A DNA stretch of 64,000 nt from Bacillota bacterium. Lineage in GTDB: Bacteria; Bacillota; UBA4882; UBA8346. The notes under the pieces were generated by a model. It was not told the origin of the DNA. It ran no database searches and was given only the letters and a program-made list of their open reading frames with translations. The position numbers were made by a program, and so were the translations under genes. Of the stretch, positions 1 to 6,843 are shown one piece after another (the first letter of the stretch is position 1; every line of letters starts with the position of its first letter). The DNA is taken from NCBI GenBank assembly GCA_023429995.1, contig JAEZCE010000001.1, positions 1-64,000 of the forward strand. The letters run 5' to 3'.

Positions 1-389
1 GGGGAGAGTAACCATTATCCTCCGAAGCTATGTTGGGGGATAAACCTGAAAGTACTCGAAAGAGTCCAAAATAGGCCATAAAGCATTAGCCTATCTCCTC
101 TCCGTTACGGCCAAACAGGCCGTTCCGGGGAGGAGACAAAGAGGTGGGGTCTCAAGCAATCGTAATTAACCCGGGAGTCAATTTTTGGAATCGGTCCGAA
201 AACAACAAACGGAAAGAGCCTTTTGAATTCGCTCTTTCCGGAGGGCTTAATTTTTTCAACTCTTTTCCGCAGTATCTCGTTTCGTTCTCATTCTTTTCAC
301 ATTACACCGCATAAAATCTTCGACTACGGTGATTTAAATCTTGTAAACACCGGTAAGTAACCGCGTTTTGGCAATCGGGCTTTCATTGA
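1..389. other. Non-coding region with strong secondary structure
   Basis: No convincing gene. A short stem (ATAGGC with GCCTAT) is followed by a long, nearly perfect hairpin at 93-136. Neither side has a U-run, so this does not look like a simple terminator. It could be part of a structured RNA or the end of an element that begins outside the window. I could not match it to a family. Confidence 0.4.
212..240. terminator. Candidate intrinsic terminator
   Basis: A 9-bp perfect stem (GGAAAGAGC with GCTCTTTCC) encloses an 11-nt loop. On the minus strand it is followed by a U-rich stretch, so it could end the small gene at 390-515. Confidence 0.5.
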
Positions 390-515
390 TTATTCTGTTT
401 TGTCGTTGCAGCAGGGAGATTCTTCAGAAGCTTCGGGGTTAATTTCTTCATGGGTTTCGACGATCTCATCCTCTAAATTGAGAGTTTCCTTTGAGGTAAT
501 TTCTTCCCCTTCCAT
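390..515 (-). CDS. Small acidic protein, 41 aa, unknown function
   Basis: A 41-codon ORF starting at ATG 515 behind a near-perfect Shine-Dalgarno (AAAGGAGGT, about 7 nt upstream) and ending at TAA 390. The peptide is very acidic: roughly a third of residues are Glu or Asp, with few basic residues, a C-terminal Cys-Cys pair and no membrane segment. It is transcribed away from the gas vesicle genes and followed by a hairpin at 212-240. The strong ribosome site and terminator argue that it is real. I do not recognise the family. Its closeness to gvp genes suggests, but does not show, a role there. Confidence 0.5.
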   Translation of the reverse strand: MEGEEITSKETLNLEDEIVETHEEINPEASEESPCCNDKTE

Positions 516-842
516 CGCTTATACCTCCTTTCCTTTTTTATTTTGGATGCCATCCCATGAATATTCGGAAGGAACCCACTTCATGCTAATTTTTTTATTC
601 CTGCCAGCCCCGATTCTTCGAGGGTCAAAAAATATGAATGAGTCATAAATTTTTTATGGGTGATCTCCGTAAAATACGCGCAAAAATAAATAAAATAATT
701 TCTAAAGTAATCAATATAAAAAAAACAACAACTTCGGAAAAGAAACCGCATATTATGTAATAAAATTTATATTCCATAATAATGGCAGCAGAATTTGTAA
801 ATTTACATAGTATGTTTTACCTTCCAAAAGGAGGTGATAGGG
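516..842. promoter_or_regulatory. Intergenic region upstream of the gas vesicle cluster
   Basis: AT-rich, 327 bp, no gene seen. It must hold the divergent promoters for the small minus-strand ORF and for the first gvpA-like gene. I could not assign convincing -35/-10 pairs. Confidence 0.4.
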
Positions 843-1022
843 ATGAACGATATCGAACAAATTGCCGGTATCAACCACTCGGGCGACCTGCTTGAAAGAG
901 GTATCGTCAATGCTACATCAACTATTATTTCTTTATTGGGTCTTGACTTAATCGGAATTCATCAGTTAAAAGTAGTGACCACACTTGAAACCTGGTTAAA
1001 ATGCGGCGAAGCCTTGTGGTAA
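843..1022 (+). CDS. GvpA-family gas vesicle protein, short divergent paralogue
   Basis: 59 aa. The ATG at 843 is preferred over the in-frame GTG at 834 because it lies 8 nt after AGGAGG. The core is recognisably GvpA-like: a DLLERGIV stretch, a hydrophobic beta segment with LLGLDLIGI, then a TLETWLKCGEAL amphipathic helix. It lacks the usual N-terminal extension and has diverged from the canonical gvpA at 1397. It is probably a minor shell or nucleation protein of the GvpJ/M/S type, or a second structural copy. A hairpin at 1053-1078 separates it from gvpA. Confidence 0.8.
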   Translation: MNDIEQIAGINHSGDLLERGIVNATSTIISLLGLDLIGIHQLKVVTTLETWLKCGEALW

Positions 1023-1052
1023 AAAACCGTAGTACCTCATGAAGTTTCCGAA

Positions 1053-1078
1053 ACCGTCTTCGTGTAGACGAAGACGGT
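1053..1078 (+). terminator. Hairpin after the first gvpA-like gene
   Basis: A 10-bp stem (ACCGTCTTCG with CGAAGACGGT) with a 6-nt loop. The trailing U-run is poor, so this may be a leaky terminator or a processing/stability hairpin. Confidence 0.5.
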
Positions 1079-1337
1079 CTCGTGTTATTTGAATACTTTT
1101 CCCTCAAAAAACCATTCGGCAGAAAACCATCGATAAAATGCTTTTTTAAGATCCCATGAAGAGATTATGGAATGAAACCTTCTTTTTGCACCTAATAAAC
1201 GCAAGGTAAGTTAAAGGATTAATTACTTAATTCCTATTCACAAAGTATTTTTCAGTTAACCTATACGCCCAACCCAACATAGAATGTATTGCACCTGATA
1301 TTAAGCAATATGCTCGATAAATAAAATTTTAAACAGG

Positions 1338-1366
1338 GTGCACCTAGTTTATATCGCGCATATAAT
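1338..1366 (+). promoter_or_regulatory. Candidate gvpA promoter
   Basis: A perfect TATAAT at 1361-1366, 17 bp after a poor -35 hexamer (GTGCAC, 1338-1343). The strong -10 with a weak -35 fits an activator-dependent promoter. A short palindrome (TATATCGCGCATATA) overlaps it. Confidence 0.4.
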
Positions 1367-1396
1367 AAAACAAACAATTGAGAGGAGGGCCTTCTA

Positions 1397-1621
1397 ATGG
1401 CTGTAAAAACTAGTGTTGGTGCTTCTAGTCTTGTAGAAGTTCTTGACCGGATTCTTGATAAAGGTATAGTTATTGACCTGTTTGCCATTGTATCGTTAGT
1501 AGGTATTGAATTGCTCACTGTTGAGGCCAGAATTGTTATTGCCTCCGTAGAGACATGGCTCTGCTACGCGAAAGCGGTTGGCTTAACAGTCCATCATGAG
1601 CCGCATTTGTTGGAAGCCTAA
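1397..1621 (+). CDS. gvpA: Gas vesicle structural protein GvpA
   Basis: 74 aa, the usual GvpA length. GvpA is the small amphipathic subunit that stacks into the rigid ribbed, gas-permeable shell wall. The protein shows the full signature: a short polar N-terminus, VEVLDRILDKGIVIDL, the IVSLVGIELLTVEARIVIAS beta-hairpin core and a TWLCYAKAVGL helix. A good ribosome site (GAGGAGGG) precedes the ATG. It has its own probable promoter upstream and an attenuating hairpin downstream, as expected for the most abundant product of such clusters. It is cytoplasmic. Confidence 0.96.
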   Translation: MAVKTSVGASSLVEVLDRILDKGIVIDLFAIVSLVGIELLTVEARIVIASVETWLCYAKAVGLTVHHEPHLLEA

Positions 1622-1633
1622 ATAAAATGCTCA

Positions 1634-1657
1634 ACGGGGGGTGAAACCATCCCCCGT
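1634..1657 (+). terminator. Hairpin between gvpA and gvpN
   Basis: A 7-bp GC-rich stem (ACGGGGG with CCCCCGT) without a good U-run. It probably attenuates read-through so that gvpA mRNA exceeds that of the accessory genes. Confidence 0.55.
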
Positions 1658-1706
1658 CAATTTGTAAAGGGTTTTCGTATAATGTTTCATAAAGGTTGGT
1701 GAATGC

Positions 1707-2618
1707 ATGTCGAAGCAACAAGATTTTTTTGTGATGACGCCCTCCATTCAAGAAGTTATGGAAAGAACCAAAATTTACTTAAAAGCCGGTTTGGCAGTGC
1801 ACCTTACCGGACCCGCCGGAGTGGGAAAAACCACCTTAGCGTTGAAATTAGCCCAGGAATTAAACGAGGTTTATTATTTAATCCAGGGTGATGAAACTTT
1901 TACCCGTAATGATTTAGTAGGCGGTCTTTACGGATATTACCAAAAGGTGGTTGAGGATAACTTTATCCCTTCGGTGTCGAAAATAGAACGCCGCTCAACC
2001 CCCATTTGGGTTGATAATCCGATTGCCCTGGCCTGCCAGGAAGGGGGGATCCTTGTTTATGATGAATTCACCAGGGCCCGCCCGGAGACGAACAATGCAT
2101 TGCTGGGAATTTTGTCTGAAAAAGTGCTTCTGATTACCGACCGAAGCGGCAAATTGAGCTTAGTTGATGTTCATCCCAATTTCCGTCTGATTTTAACAAG
2201 CAATCCCAAAGAATATGTGGGAGTTTACAAAACCCAGGACGCTTTGCAGGACCGGCTGGTCACCATTCAGTTGAACAAACTCGATGAAGAGACCGAAACG
2301 ATGATCACCGCCAAACATAATAACCTTAGGTATAGCCAGGCCCTAAAAATAGTCCGTTTTGTCAGGGCGGTCCATGAAATAGAAAAACTCCCCCATTCCA
2401 CCACCCGGGTGTCCATTATGATTGGAAAAATTTATCACTCGGAGTTTCTTGAATCCTCCGACGAGAGGTTGTTGATCCGGTGCTGTCACGATATTATGGG
2501 GTTGGATGAGGGAAGTTTCGATGAAGTAGCCGATTTATGGGGGAAGGTAATTCATGGTAGCAAGCAAACCGGTTCTGAAGAAAACGTTGATCCAAACTCT
2601 TCATCAACTAATAGCTGA
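1707..2618 (+). CDS. gvpN: Gas vesicle ATPase GvpN
   Basis: 303 aa MoxR-type AAA+ ATPase. Members of this family are needed for vesicles to grow to full size, probably as a chaperone of shell assembly. Walker A GPAGVGKT lies at about residues 35-42. The Walker B region GGILVYDEFTRA contains the catalytic Asp-Glu at about 119-120, followed by a TSNPKEY sensor-1 region. The length is typical. The C-terminal 20 residues (polar, Ser/Asn-rich) overlap the start of the next ORF, so stop placement and coupling are tight. The sequence and position right after gvpA make the call firm. Confidence 0.95.
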   Translation: MSKQQDFFVMTPSIQEVMERTKIYLKAGLAVHLTGPAGVGKTTLALKLAQELNEVYYLIQGDETFTRNDLVGGLYGYYQKVVEDNFIPSVSKIERRSTPIWVDNPIALACQEGGILVYDEFTRARPETNNALLGILSEKVLLITDRSGKLSLVDVHPNFRLILTSNPKEYVGVYKTQDALQDRLVTIQLNKLDEETETMITAKHNNLRYSQALKIVRFVRAVHEIEKLPHSTTRVSIMIGKIYHSEFLESSDERLLIRCCHDIMGLDEGSFDEVADLWGKVIHGSKQTGSEENVDPNSSSTNS

Positions 2619-2787
2619 TATCCGCAGAATTTCAGAAGGAACATCCCGGCAGACCCTTACGGATATCGATCAAAAACTGCCAAACCACCGGGTTCGGATT
2701 TGTTATTCGGTGAGACCGTTGGTTCCGGAAAATGTTGATCCGGCCAGACCCTATGACGGAGGTTTAAATGATGAAGCCAGGCCATGA
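2554..2787 (+). CDS. Small protein within the gas vesicle operon, unknown
   Basis: 77 aa. The ORF starts at ATG 2554 behind GGGGAAGG and overlaps the end of gvpN by 65 bp and the start of gvpF by 20 bp, a layout typical of translationally coupled genes. The N-terminal half looks helical (TLIQTLHQLIADIRRIS), and the C-terminal half is Pro/Arg-rich and polar. I cannot place it in a named Gvp family. It could be a lineage-specific accessory protein. It could also be a chance ORF, since 85 nt are shared with neighbours, but the middle stretch (2619-2767) has no other gene. Confidence 0.5.
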   Translation: MVASKPVLKKTLIQTLHQLIADIRRISEGTSRQTLTDIDQKLPNHRVRICYSVRPLVPENVDPARPYDGGLNDEARP

Positions 2788-3514
2788 AGTATACCTTTAT
2801 GGAATCATACCGGCGCAGTTTGGTTTAATACCGGATTGTAGTGGAGTTGCCGGTCTAAAAGTTTACGCGGTCCCCGTCGGCGGAGTTTCTGTTTTGGCAT
2901 CCTATTTAGAATCCGAGCCCAGCGATTTGAGTCTTGATGATGCCGTAAAACATGTAAAAGTTTTGGAAACGCTTATGAAGCAATCCACGGTGATTCCAAT
3001 CAAATTCGGCACTGCCGTTGAATCCTTTGAAAGTCTTAAAAAACTGATTCTGGCAAAATCCGACCTCTTGAAAAAGGAATTACATCGGTTACAAAACATG
3101 TACGAAGTCGGGATAAAAGCCTACTGGAAAAAAGCAGCGGTATTGACCGAACTCAAAGCGCGGTTTAAGGATCACACCAGTTTGATCGCCAAGGCGCAGT
3201 TGGATCCGCAAGCCGCATTGGAGCTCGGGCAAAGGGTCGAAACAGTGGTTGAAGAGTTCCGCGCCAAAATGGAGACTGCCATCCATCCTTACTTAAGCGC
3301 AGTAACCGCAGACAACACCACCGGTGAAATGATGAGTGCGGAAATGTTATACAATGGTTCATTCCTGGTTAATGCCAACCAGGATCATGAATTAAAAAAA
3401 AGAGTGGAGAAGACCGCCCAGAAATACCCGGAAATCATTGAGTTTCATTATACAACCCGGCTTCCTCCTTACAACTTTGTGAAAATGAATCTCGCTTGGA
3501 GAGGAAAGAAATGA
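2768..3514 (+). CDS. gvpF: GvpF/GvpL family gas vesicle protein
   Basis: 248 aa. GvpF/L proteins are accessory proteins that bind GvpA and other minor Gvps early in vesicle assembly. The sequence starts with the family YLYGI motif near residue 9, continues through a PIKFGTAVES segment and a long helical region, and ends with the conserved PPYNFVKM motif. The start is ATG-ATG at 2768/2771, 7 nt after GGAGG. The stop overlaps gvpG by ATGA, so the two are translationally coupled. F and L cannot be told apart safely by sequence; F is used because this copy is unextended. Confidence 0.9.
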   Translation: MMKPGHEVYLYGIIPAQFGLIPDCSGVAGLKVYAVPVGGVSVLASYLESEPSDLSLDDAVKHVKVLETLMKQSTVIPIKFGTAVESFESLKKLILAKSDLLKKELHRLQNMYEVGIKAYWKKAAVLTELKARFKDHTSLIAKAQLDPQAALELGQRVETVVEEFRAKMETAIHPYLSAVTADNTTGEMMSAEMLYNGSFLVNANQDHELKKRVEKTAQKYPEIIEFHYTTRLPPYNFVKMNLAWRGKK

Positions 3515-3783
3515 TACTTTTGGATATTTTAACATTTCCCTTTACTGCCCCCGTTAATGGCACAATTTGGGTCCTTGAGCAGCTCAGGGATAGAGCTCTG
3601 GCTGCAACTTCCGATCCGGATCAATTGCGGGCTGATTTGATTCAAATCCGGATTCAATATGAGCGGGGCGCAATCTCGGATGAAGAATATTCGCAACAAT
3701 CCGAAATAATCTGGGAGCGATTGAAGTTGCTAACTGTCGATACGGAAGGTGATATTGATGGCGATAATGCCGACAAAGAGTAA
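3511..3783 (+). CDS. gvpG: Gas vesicle protein GvpG
   Basis: 90 aa from ATG 3511, which overlaps the gvpF stop (ATGA) and follows a GAGAGGAAAG ribosome site; a longer in-frame start at 3496 lacks one. The protein carries the GvpG pattern: an N-terminal LLTFPFTAPV membrane-like or hydrophobic segment, a WVLEQLRDRAL helix, then a RADLIQIRIQYERGAISDEEY repeat-like helix. GvpG is a small accessory protein needed for vesicle formation in most clusters. Its acidic C-terminus overlaps the next gene. Confidence 0.9.
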   Translation: MILLDILTFPFTAPVNGTIWVLEQLRDRALAATSDPDQLRADLIQIRIQYERGAISDEEYSQQSEIIWERLKLLTVDTEGDIDGDNADKE

Positions 3784-4114
3784 TAGTGTAACATTGGTTG
3801 ATTTAATCGATCGCATTTTGGACAAAGGATTAGTCATTAATGCCGATATTGCCGTCTCCATTGCCGGAGTCGAATTATTGGGCATTAAGATCAGGGCCGC
3901 CGTCGCTTCTTTTGAAACTGCCGCCCGGTATGGACTGGAATTCCCTTCCGGGACCAATATCAATACCAACTCGTGGAAAGCCATTGATTGCGATTTGGAA
4001 GCCTGTCCAAATTGTAACAAGCGCCTTCTCAAAGAGGACTTAATCCAATCCGGCTGTCCGTGGTGCGGGTGGAGCAACAAACTTCCCTCCACCGCCGACA
4101 TGGATGAGGAGTAA
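3758..4114 (+). CDS. gvpJ: GvpA-family (GvpJ-type) protein with C-terminal zinc ribbon
   Basis: 118 aa; the ATG at 3758 is chosen because GGAAGG lies 8 nt upstream. Residues about 10-60 form a GvpA/J domain (LVDLIDRILDKGLVINADIAVSIAGVELLGIKIRAAVASFETAARYG). After a Asn/Ser linker, residues 83-103 hold two CxxC pairs (C83, C86, C100, C103) followed by GW, a classic zinc-ribbon knuckle. GvpJ-type minor proteins sit at vesicle tips. A metal-binding tail on one is unusual and could anchor it to another protein. The gene overlaps gvpG and abuts gvpK. The subfamily (J, M or S) is uncertain. Confidence 0.85.
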   Translation: MAIMPTKSNSVTLVDLIDRILDKGLVINADIAVSIAGVELLGIKIRAAVASFETAARYGLEFPSGTNINTNSWKAIDCDLEACPNCNKRLLKEDLIQSGCPWCGWSNKLPSTADMDEE

Positions 4115-4118
4115 CCCA

Positions 4119-4427
4119 GTGCCCATCAAAATTGAAGAAGACAAACTAAAAGAAGGACTTTTGGGTTTGGTGGTAGCGCTTGTTGAAATCATCGCCGAAG
4201 TATTAAAACTCCAGGCCATACGGCGGATGGAGGAAGGGCTGAGTCCGGAAAGTATCGAGCGATTGGGACAGAATATCTATGATATTTTTGAAGTAATTGA
4301 ACAGATAAAACGAGACCAGGGCCTTGCAGAATCAGTCAATGCAATCCGGGAGAATTTAGACACTGTGATCGACGATTTTGTAAATACGCTGGTAAATCCG
4401 GAGGAATGGGTTAATCATGCCGAATGA
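4119..4427 (+). CDS. gvpK: Gas vesicle protein GvpK
   Basis: 102 aa from the GTG at 4119, which has GGAG 7 nt upstream; an ATG at 4104 is in frame but has no ribosome site and lies inside the previous gene. The protein matches GvpK: EEGLLGLVVALVEIIAEVLKLQAIRRMEEG, then SPESIERLGQ and an acidic helical tail. GvpK is one of the conserved accessory proteins required for vesicle formation. It overlaps the downstream gene by 11 bp. Confidence 0.9.
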   Translation: MPIKIEEDKLKEGLLGLVVALVEIIAEVLKLQAIRRMEEGLSPESIERLGQNIYDIFEVIEQIKRDQGLAESVNAIRENLDTVIDDFVNTLVNPEEWVNHAE

Positions 4428-5652
4428 AGAATCTTTAAAACCTATGGAACCGCTTTGTTACTTGATTTTACTCATGAATTCCTTAGGCATAGAGGTAAAT
4501 TCGATTAAAATATCGGAGTTTTGGACCGGGGCGCTGCAGCAGAAAGCATTACCTGCAGAACTCATTGAATTAATGGTTTTTTTTTGGAAAAGATCCGGAA
4601 GACAAAGGGACTTTAGCGCTTTGAACTATCCTCCTTCCGTCTGCGCCAAAACGGAGGAGAGCGTTAAACCCACCCAAGTTCTTGACGGTAACGAAGGGGC
4701 TCCGGTAAAAGCTCCGGAAGTGGCGGCGCAAGGGGAAGTCAAAGAAAATACCGTAATTAAAGAAGCGCCAATCCAAAAAACCACAAGTCAGCCGAAAAAA
4801 ACAACCGAAGAACCACCAGGTAAACCGGTGGAATCTGTTCTTATGGAAACGGCCGGCGAACTCCTTCCGGACGATAACGCTTTATCGGGACGTTACGTAT
4901 ATGGAATTGTCCTGGAAGCCGATGATTTTCAGTTCAGGGGGATTAACGATAATCCGGTATATATGATTCCCTACCGGGACATAGGAGCTCTTGTCCATGC
5001 CTGCCCCTCCCATGCTTATGAATCAACGGACCGGGAACAAGTTGAAAAATGGCTGCGTGAACATCAAAACGTATTGGATAAGGCTTTTAAGCATACCAAC
5101 TCCCTGGTGCCCATGACATTTGATATGATTATTGACGGGTCATCGGCGGCCAACCCCGATACGGTGCTGGAACAATGGTTGCAGGACCGCTATGAGGCTA
5201 TCAGGAAATTGTTGAGCCAACTATCGGGACGGGCGGAGTATGGAGTTAAAATATACTGTTCCCTGGAAATGCTGACCGAAAAGGTTTCGAAAGAGAGGCC
5301 GGAAATTATCGAACTCACCAATAAAATCGCTTCCATGAATAAAGGGACGGCCTATCTTTTCAAAAGCGAGCTTGCCCAAAAAATTCGCAAAGCGGTTGAG
5401 GATGAATCCAAGACGTTGGCTAAGGAAATCTGCCTCAAAATTCGTCCGCTGATTTCCGATTTAAAGGAAAACAAATTGGATACTGAAGTATCCAACAACC
5501 AAAAGCCCATTCTCAATATTGCGATTTTGGCTGATCCGGGCAGAGTGGAAACCGTTGGTAATTTATTGGAGAATTTACAAATGAGCGGCCAATATACGAT
5601 AGTCTTTACGGGACCATGGCCTGCTTATAGTTTTGTTAAAGATCTGGAATGA
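4417..5652 (+). CDS. gvpL: GvpF/GvpL family protein with long N-terminal extension
   Basis: 411 aa, much longer than the usual 230-280 aa. The canonical GvpL/F domain begins at about residue 159 (RYVYGIVLEA) and ends with the conserved AYSFVKDLE. Ahead of it lie a small helical domain (about 1-70) and a low-complexity linker (about 75-145) rich in Glu, Lys, Pro and Val. The extension may tether this chaperone-like protein to a partner. The start ATG 4417 overlaps gvpK; a GGAGG lies 12 nt upstream, slightly far. Identity as GvpF/L is firm; the role of the extension is unknown. Confidence 0.88.
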   Translation: MPNEESLKPMEPLCYLILLMNSLGIEVNSIKISEFWTGALQQKALPAELIELMVFFWKRSGRQRDFSALNYPPSVCAKTEESVKPTQVLDGNEGAPVKAPEVAAQGEVKENTVIKEAPIQKTTSQPKKTTEEPPGKPVESVLMETAGELLPDDNALSGRYVYGIVLEADDFQFRGINDNPVYMIPYRDIGALVHACPSHAYESTDREQVEKWLREHQNVLDKAFKHTNSLVPMTFDMIIDGSSAANPDTVLEQWLQDRYEAIRKLLSQLSGRAEYGVKIYCSLEMLTEKVSKERPEIIELTNKIASMNKGTAYLFKSELAQKIRKAVEDESKTLAKEICLKIRPLISDLKENKLDTEVSNNQKPILNIAILADPGRVETVGNLLENLQMSGQYTIVFTGPWPAYSFVKDLE

Positions 5653-5670
5653 TTGGCATGGGAGGTTAGT

Positions 5671-5949
5671 ATGGAACCGGTTCGCGATTATTCGGCCCTG
5701 GTGGATTTACTGGATCATGCGCTCCAAAAAGGGTTATATGTTTCCGCTGATGTGATTATTTCAGTGGCGGATGTACCATTGATTGGACTGAATCTGCGAC
5801 TGGCTTTGGCAAATATTCAGACCATGCTGAATTACGGCATGATGAAGGACTGGAGTGAGGCGCGACGTAGCCTGGATAAAGAACAAAAAATAAATCAAAT
5901 CGGAAATGGGGGGGTGAGTTGTGGAAAAGGCAGTGACTCACGTGCATAG
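5671..5949 (+). CDS. GvpA-family minor gas vesicle protein (GvpJ/M-type)
   Basis: 92 aa from ATG 5671, directly after GGGAGG; an upstream in-frame start at 5653 has no ribosome site. The domain at about 5-60 is GvpA-like (LVDLLDHALQKGLYVSADVIISVADVPLIGLNLRLALANIQTML). The tail is polar with several basic residues and one Cys. Such J/M proteins are minor components essential for shell nucleation or tip formation. The last 29 bp overlap the next gene. Confidence 0.82.
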   Translation: MEPVRDYSALVDLLDHALQKGLYVSADVIISVADVPLIGLNLRLALANIQTMLNYGMMKDWSEARRSLDKEQKINQIGNGGVSCGKGSDSRA

Positions 5950-6166
5950 CAATATTTCAAAGATTCGGTCATATGGGAGAAACCGGCGTCGGGAAAATTC
6001 AACAATCATCAATGAGCAGCAACAAAGAGTGCAACAATTAATCAACGCCAAAGCCCTTGAATTTCAAAAAAAAGTCGAAATGATACAGCAAAAGATGAAA
6101 GAAGTCAAAAAACAGGTAAGACAAACAAAAAGCCGATTAAATTCTTTTCAGCGATATTTTGATTAA
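5921..6166 (+). CDS. Basic coiled-coil protein in the gas vesicle operon
   Basis: 81 aa, GTG start at 5921 behind a G-rich ribosome site. The protein is strongly basic and almost wholly helical: a stretch of Gln, Lys and Glu with heptad-like spacing runs from about residue 30 to 75, with two Arg clusters near the N-terminus. There is no hydrophobic segment. I do not recognise a named Gvp family. It lies between a GvpJ/M-type gene and gvpO, overlapping the former, so it is probably part of the system, for instance as a scaffold or nucleic-acid/acidic-partner binding protein. Confidence 0.6.
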   Translation: MEKAVTHVHSNISKIRSYGRNRRRENSTIINEQQQRVQQLINAKALEFQKKVEMIQQKMKEVKKQVRQTKSRLNSFQRYFD

Positions 6167-6180
6167 TGGAGGAAATGATA

Positions 6181-6465
6181 ATGAGCGGAGAAACCAGATA
6201 TAGCCCTTTCCTGGATATGGAGGACTTAATTAAACTAGGTAGTCAAAAATTGGCCGATTTAATTGGGCTTAAGCTTTTGGCCGTTATTGAAGTGAAGCGC
6301 CAAGAGGAAAGCGGTTTAACCATGAAACTTGAGTTCCTTGAGCGCGAAGGAATCCCCGATACCATGGATATGGTCGGTTTATATGAAGCGGATTTTGATC
6401 CGGCGGGTCAATTATTAAATTATTCCCGGGTTGACATGCGGAAACGGGGCGATTGCTACAATTAA
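6181..6465 (+). CDS. gvpO: Gas vesicle protein GvpO
   Basis: 94 aa from ATG 6181, preceded by GGAGG. The sequence fits the GvpO pattern: a short N-terminal helix, LIGLKLLAVIEVKRQEE, a beta-rich core with MKLEFLEREGIPDTMDMVGLYEADFD and a final NYSRVDMRKRGD. GvpO is required for vesicle formation in some haloarchaea and is common in actinobacterial and Firmicute clusters. It is the last gene before an intrinsic terminator, closing the cluster. Confidence 0.85.
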   Translation: MSGETRYSPFLDMEDLIKLGSQKLADLIGLKLLAVIEVKRQEESGLTMKLEFLEREGIPDTMDMVGLYEADFDPAGQLLNYSRVDMRKRGDCYN

Positions 6466-6522
6466 TCCCTATCTCAAGATATTTTTACCCCAACGGATTG
6501 GCGAAATCAATCTTATCATCTA

Positions 6523-6555
6523 AAGGTCGCTTCAATATTGCGGCCTTATTTATTT
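6523..6555 (+). terminator. Intrinsic terminator of the gas vesicle operon
   Basis: Stem AAGGTCGC with GCGGCCTT (one G-U pair), 9-nt loop, then ATTTATTT. Confidence 0.7.
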
Positions 6556-6614
6556 ACATGATTGTCCACGAAGACAAAACCCACGCGGGAGAATATCGCG
6601 GCCACCCCGGATGA

Positions 6615-6670
6615 TCCAAAAAAGACGGCCGGGGCGGCTGAAAGGGCCGGATGGACCCAGCCGCCCCGGC
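6615..6670 (-). terminator. Intrinsic terminator of the sucrose phosphorylase operon
   Basis: A 12-bp GC-rich perfect stem (arms 6628-6639 and 6659-6670), followed on the minus strand by CGTCTTTTTT. It lies about 175 bp after the stop of the phosphorylase gene; that stretch holds no gene. Confidence 0.75.
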
Positions 6671-6843
6671 AATTGGGGCTATCCCAAAAGAAAATTTTAC
6701 GATCAAGAAATACAATATATTCAAACCGACCTATTCGATGAAGCTAACTATTGTATTTCTTATTGATTTCGAATTGCTTTTTAGACAGCCTCAGGCCAGA
6801 TCATCCTCAGTGATTACGATATTGCCCTTATATTTCAAAACCC

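Larger units (their letters stand above)
1023..1396 (+). promoter_or_regulatory. gvpA upstream region with three TGCACCT boxes
   Basis: 374 bp without a gene. The heptamer TGCACCT occurs three times on the plus strand, at 1187, 1290 and 1339. The last copy overlaps the -35 area of the candidate gvpA promoter. The spacings (103 and 49 bp) and shared flanks suggest activator sites, which is inference. Confidence 0.35.
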
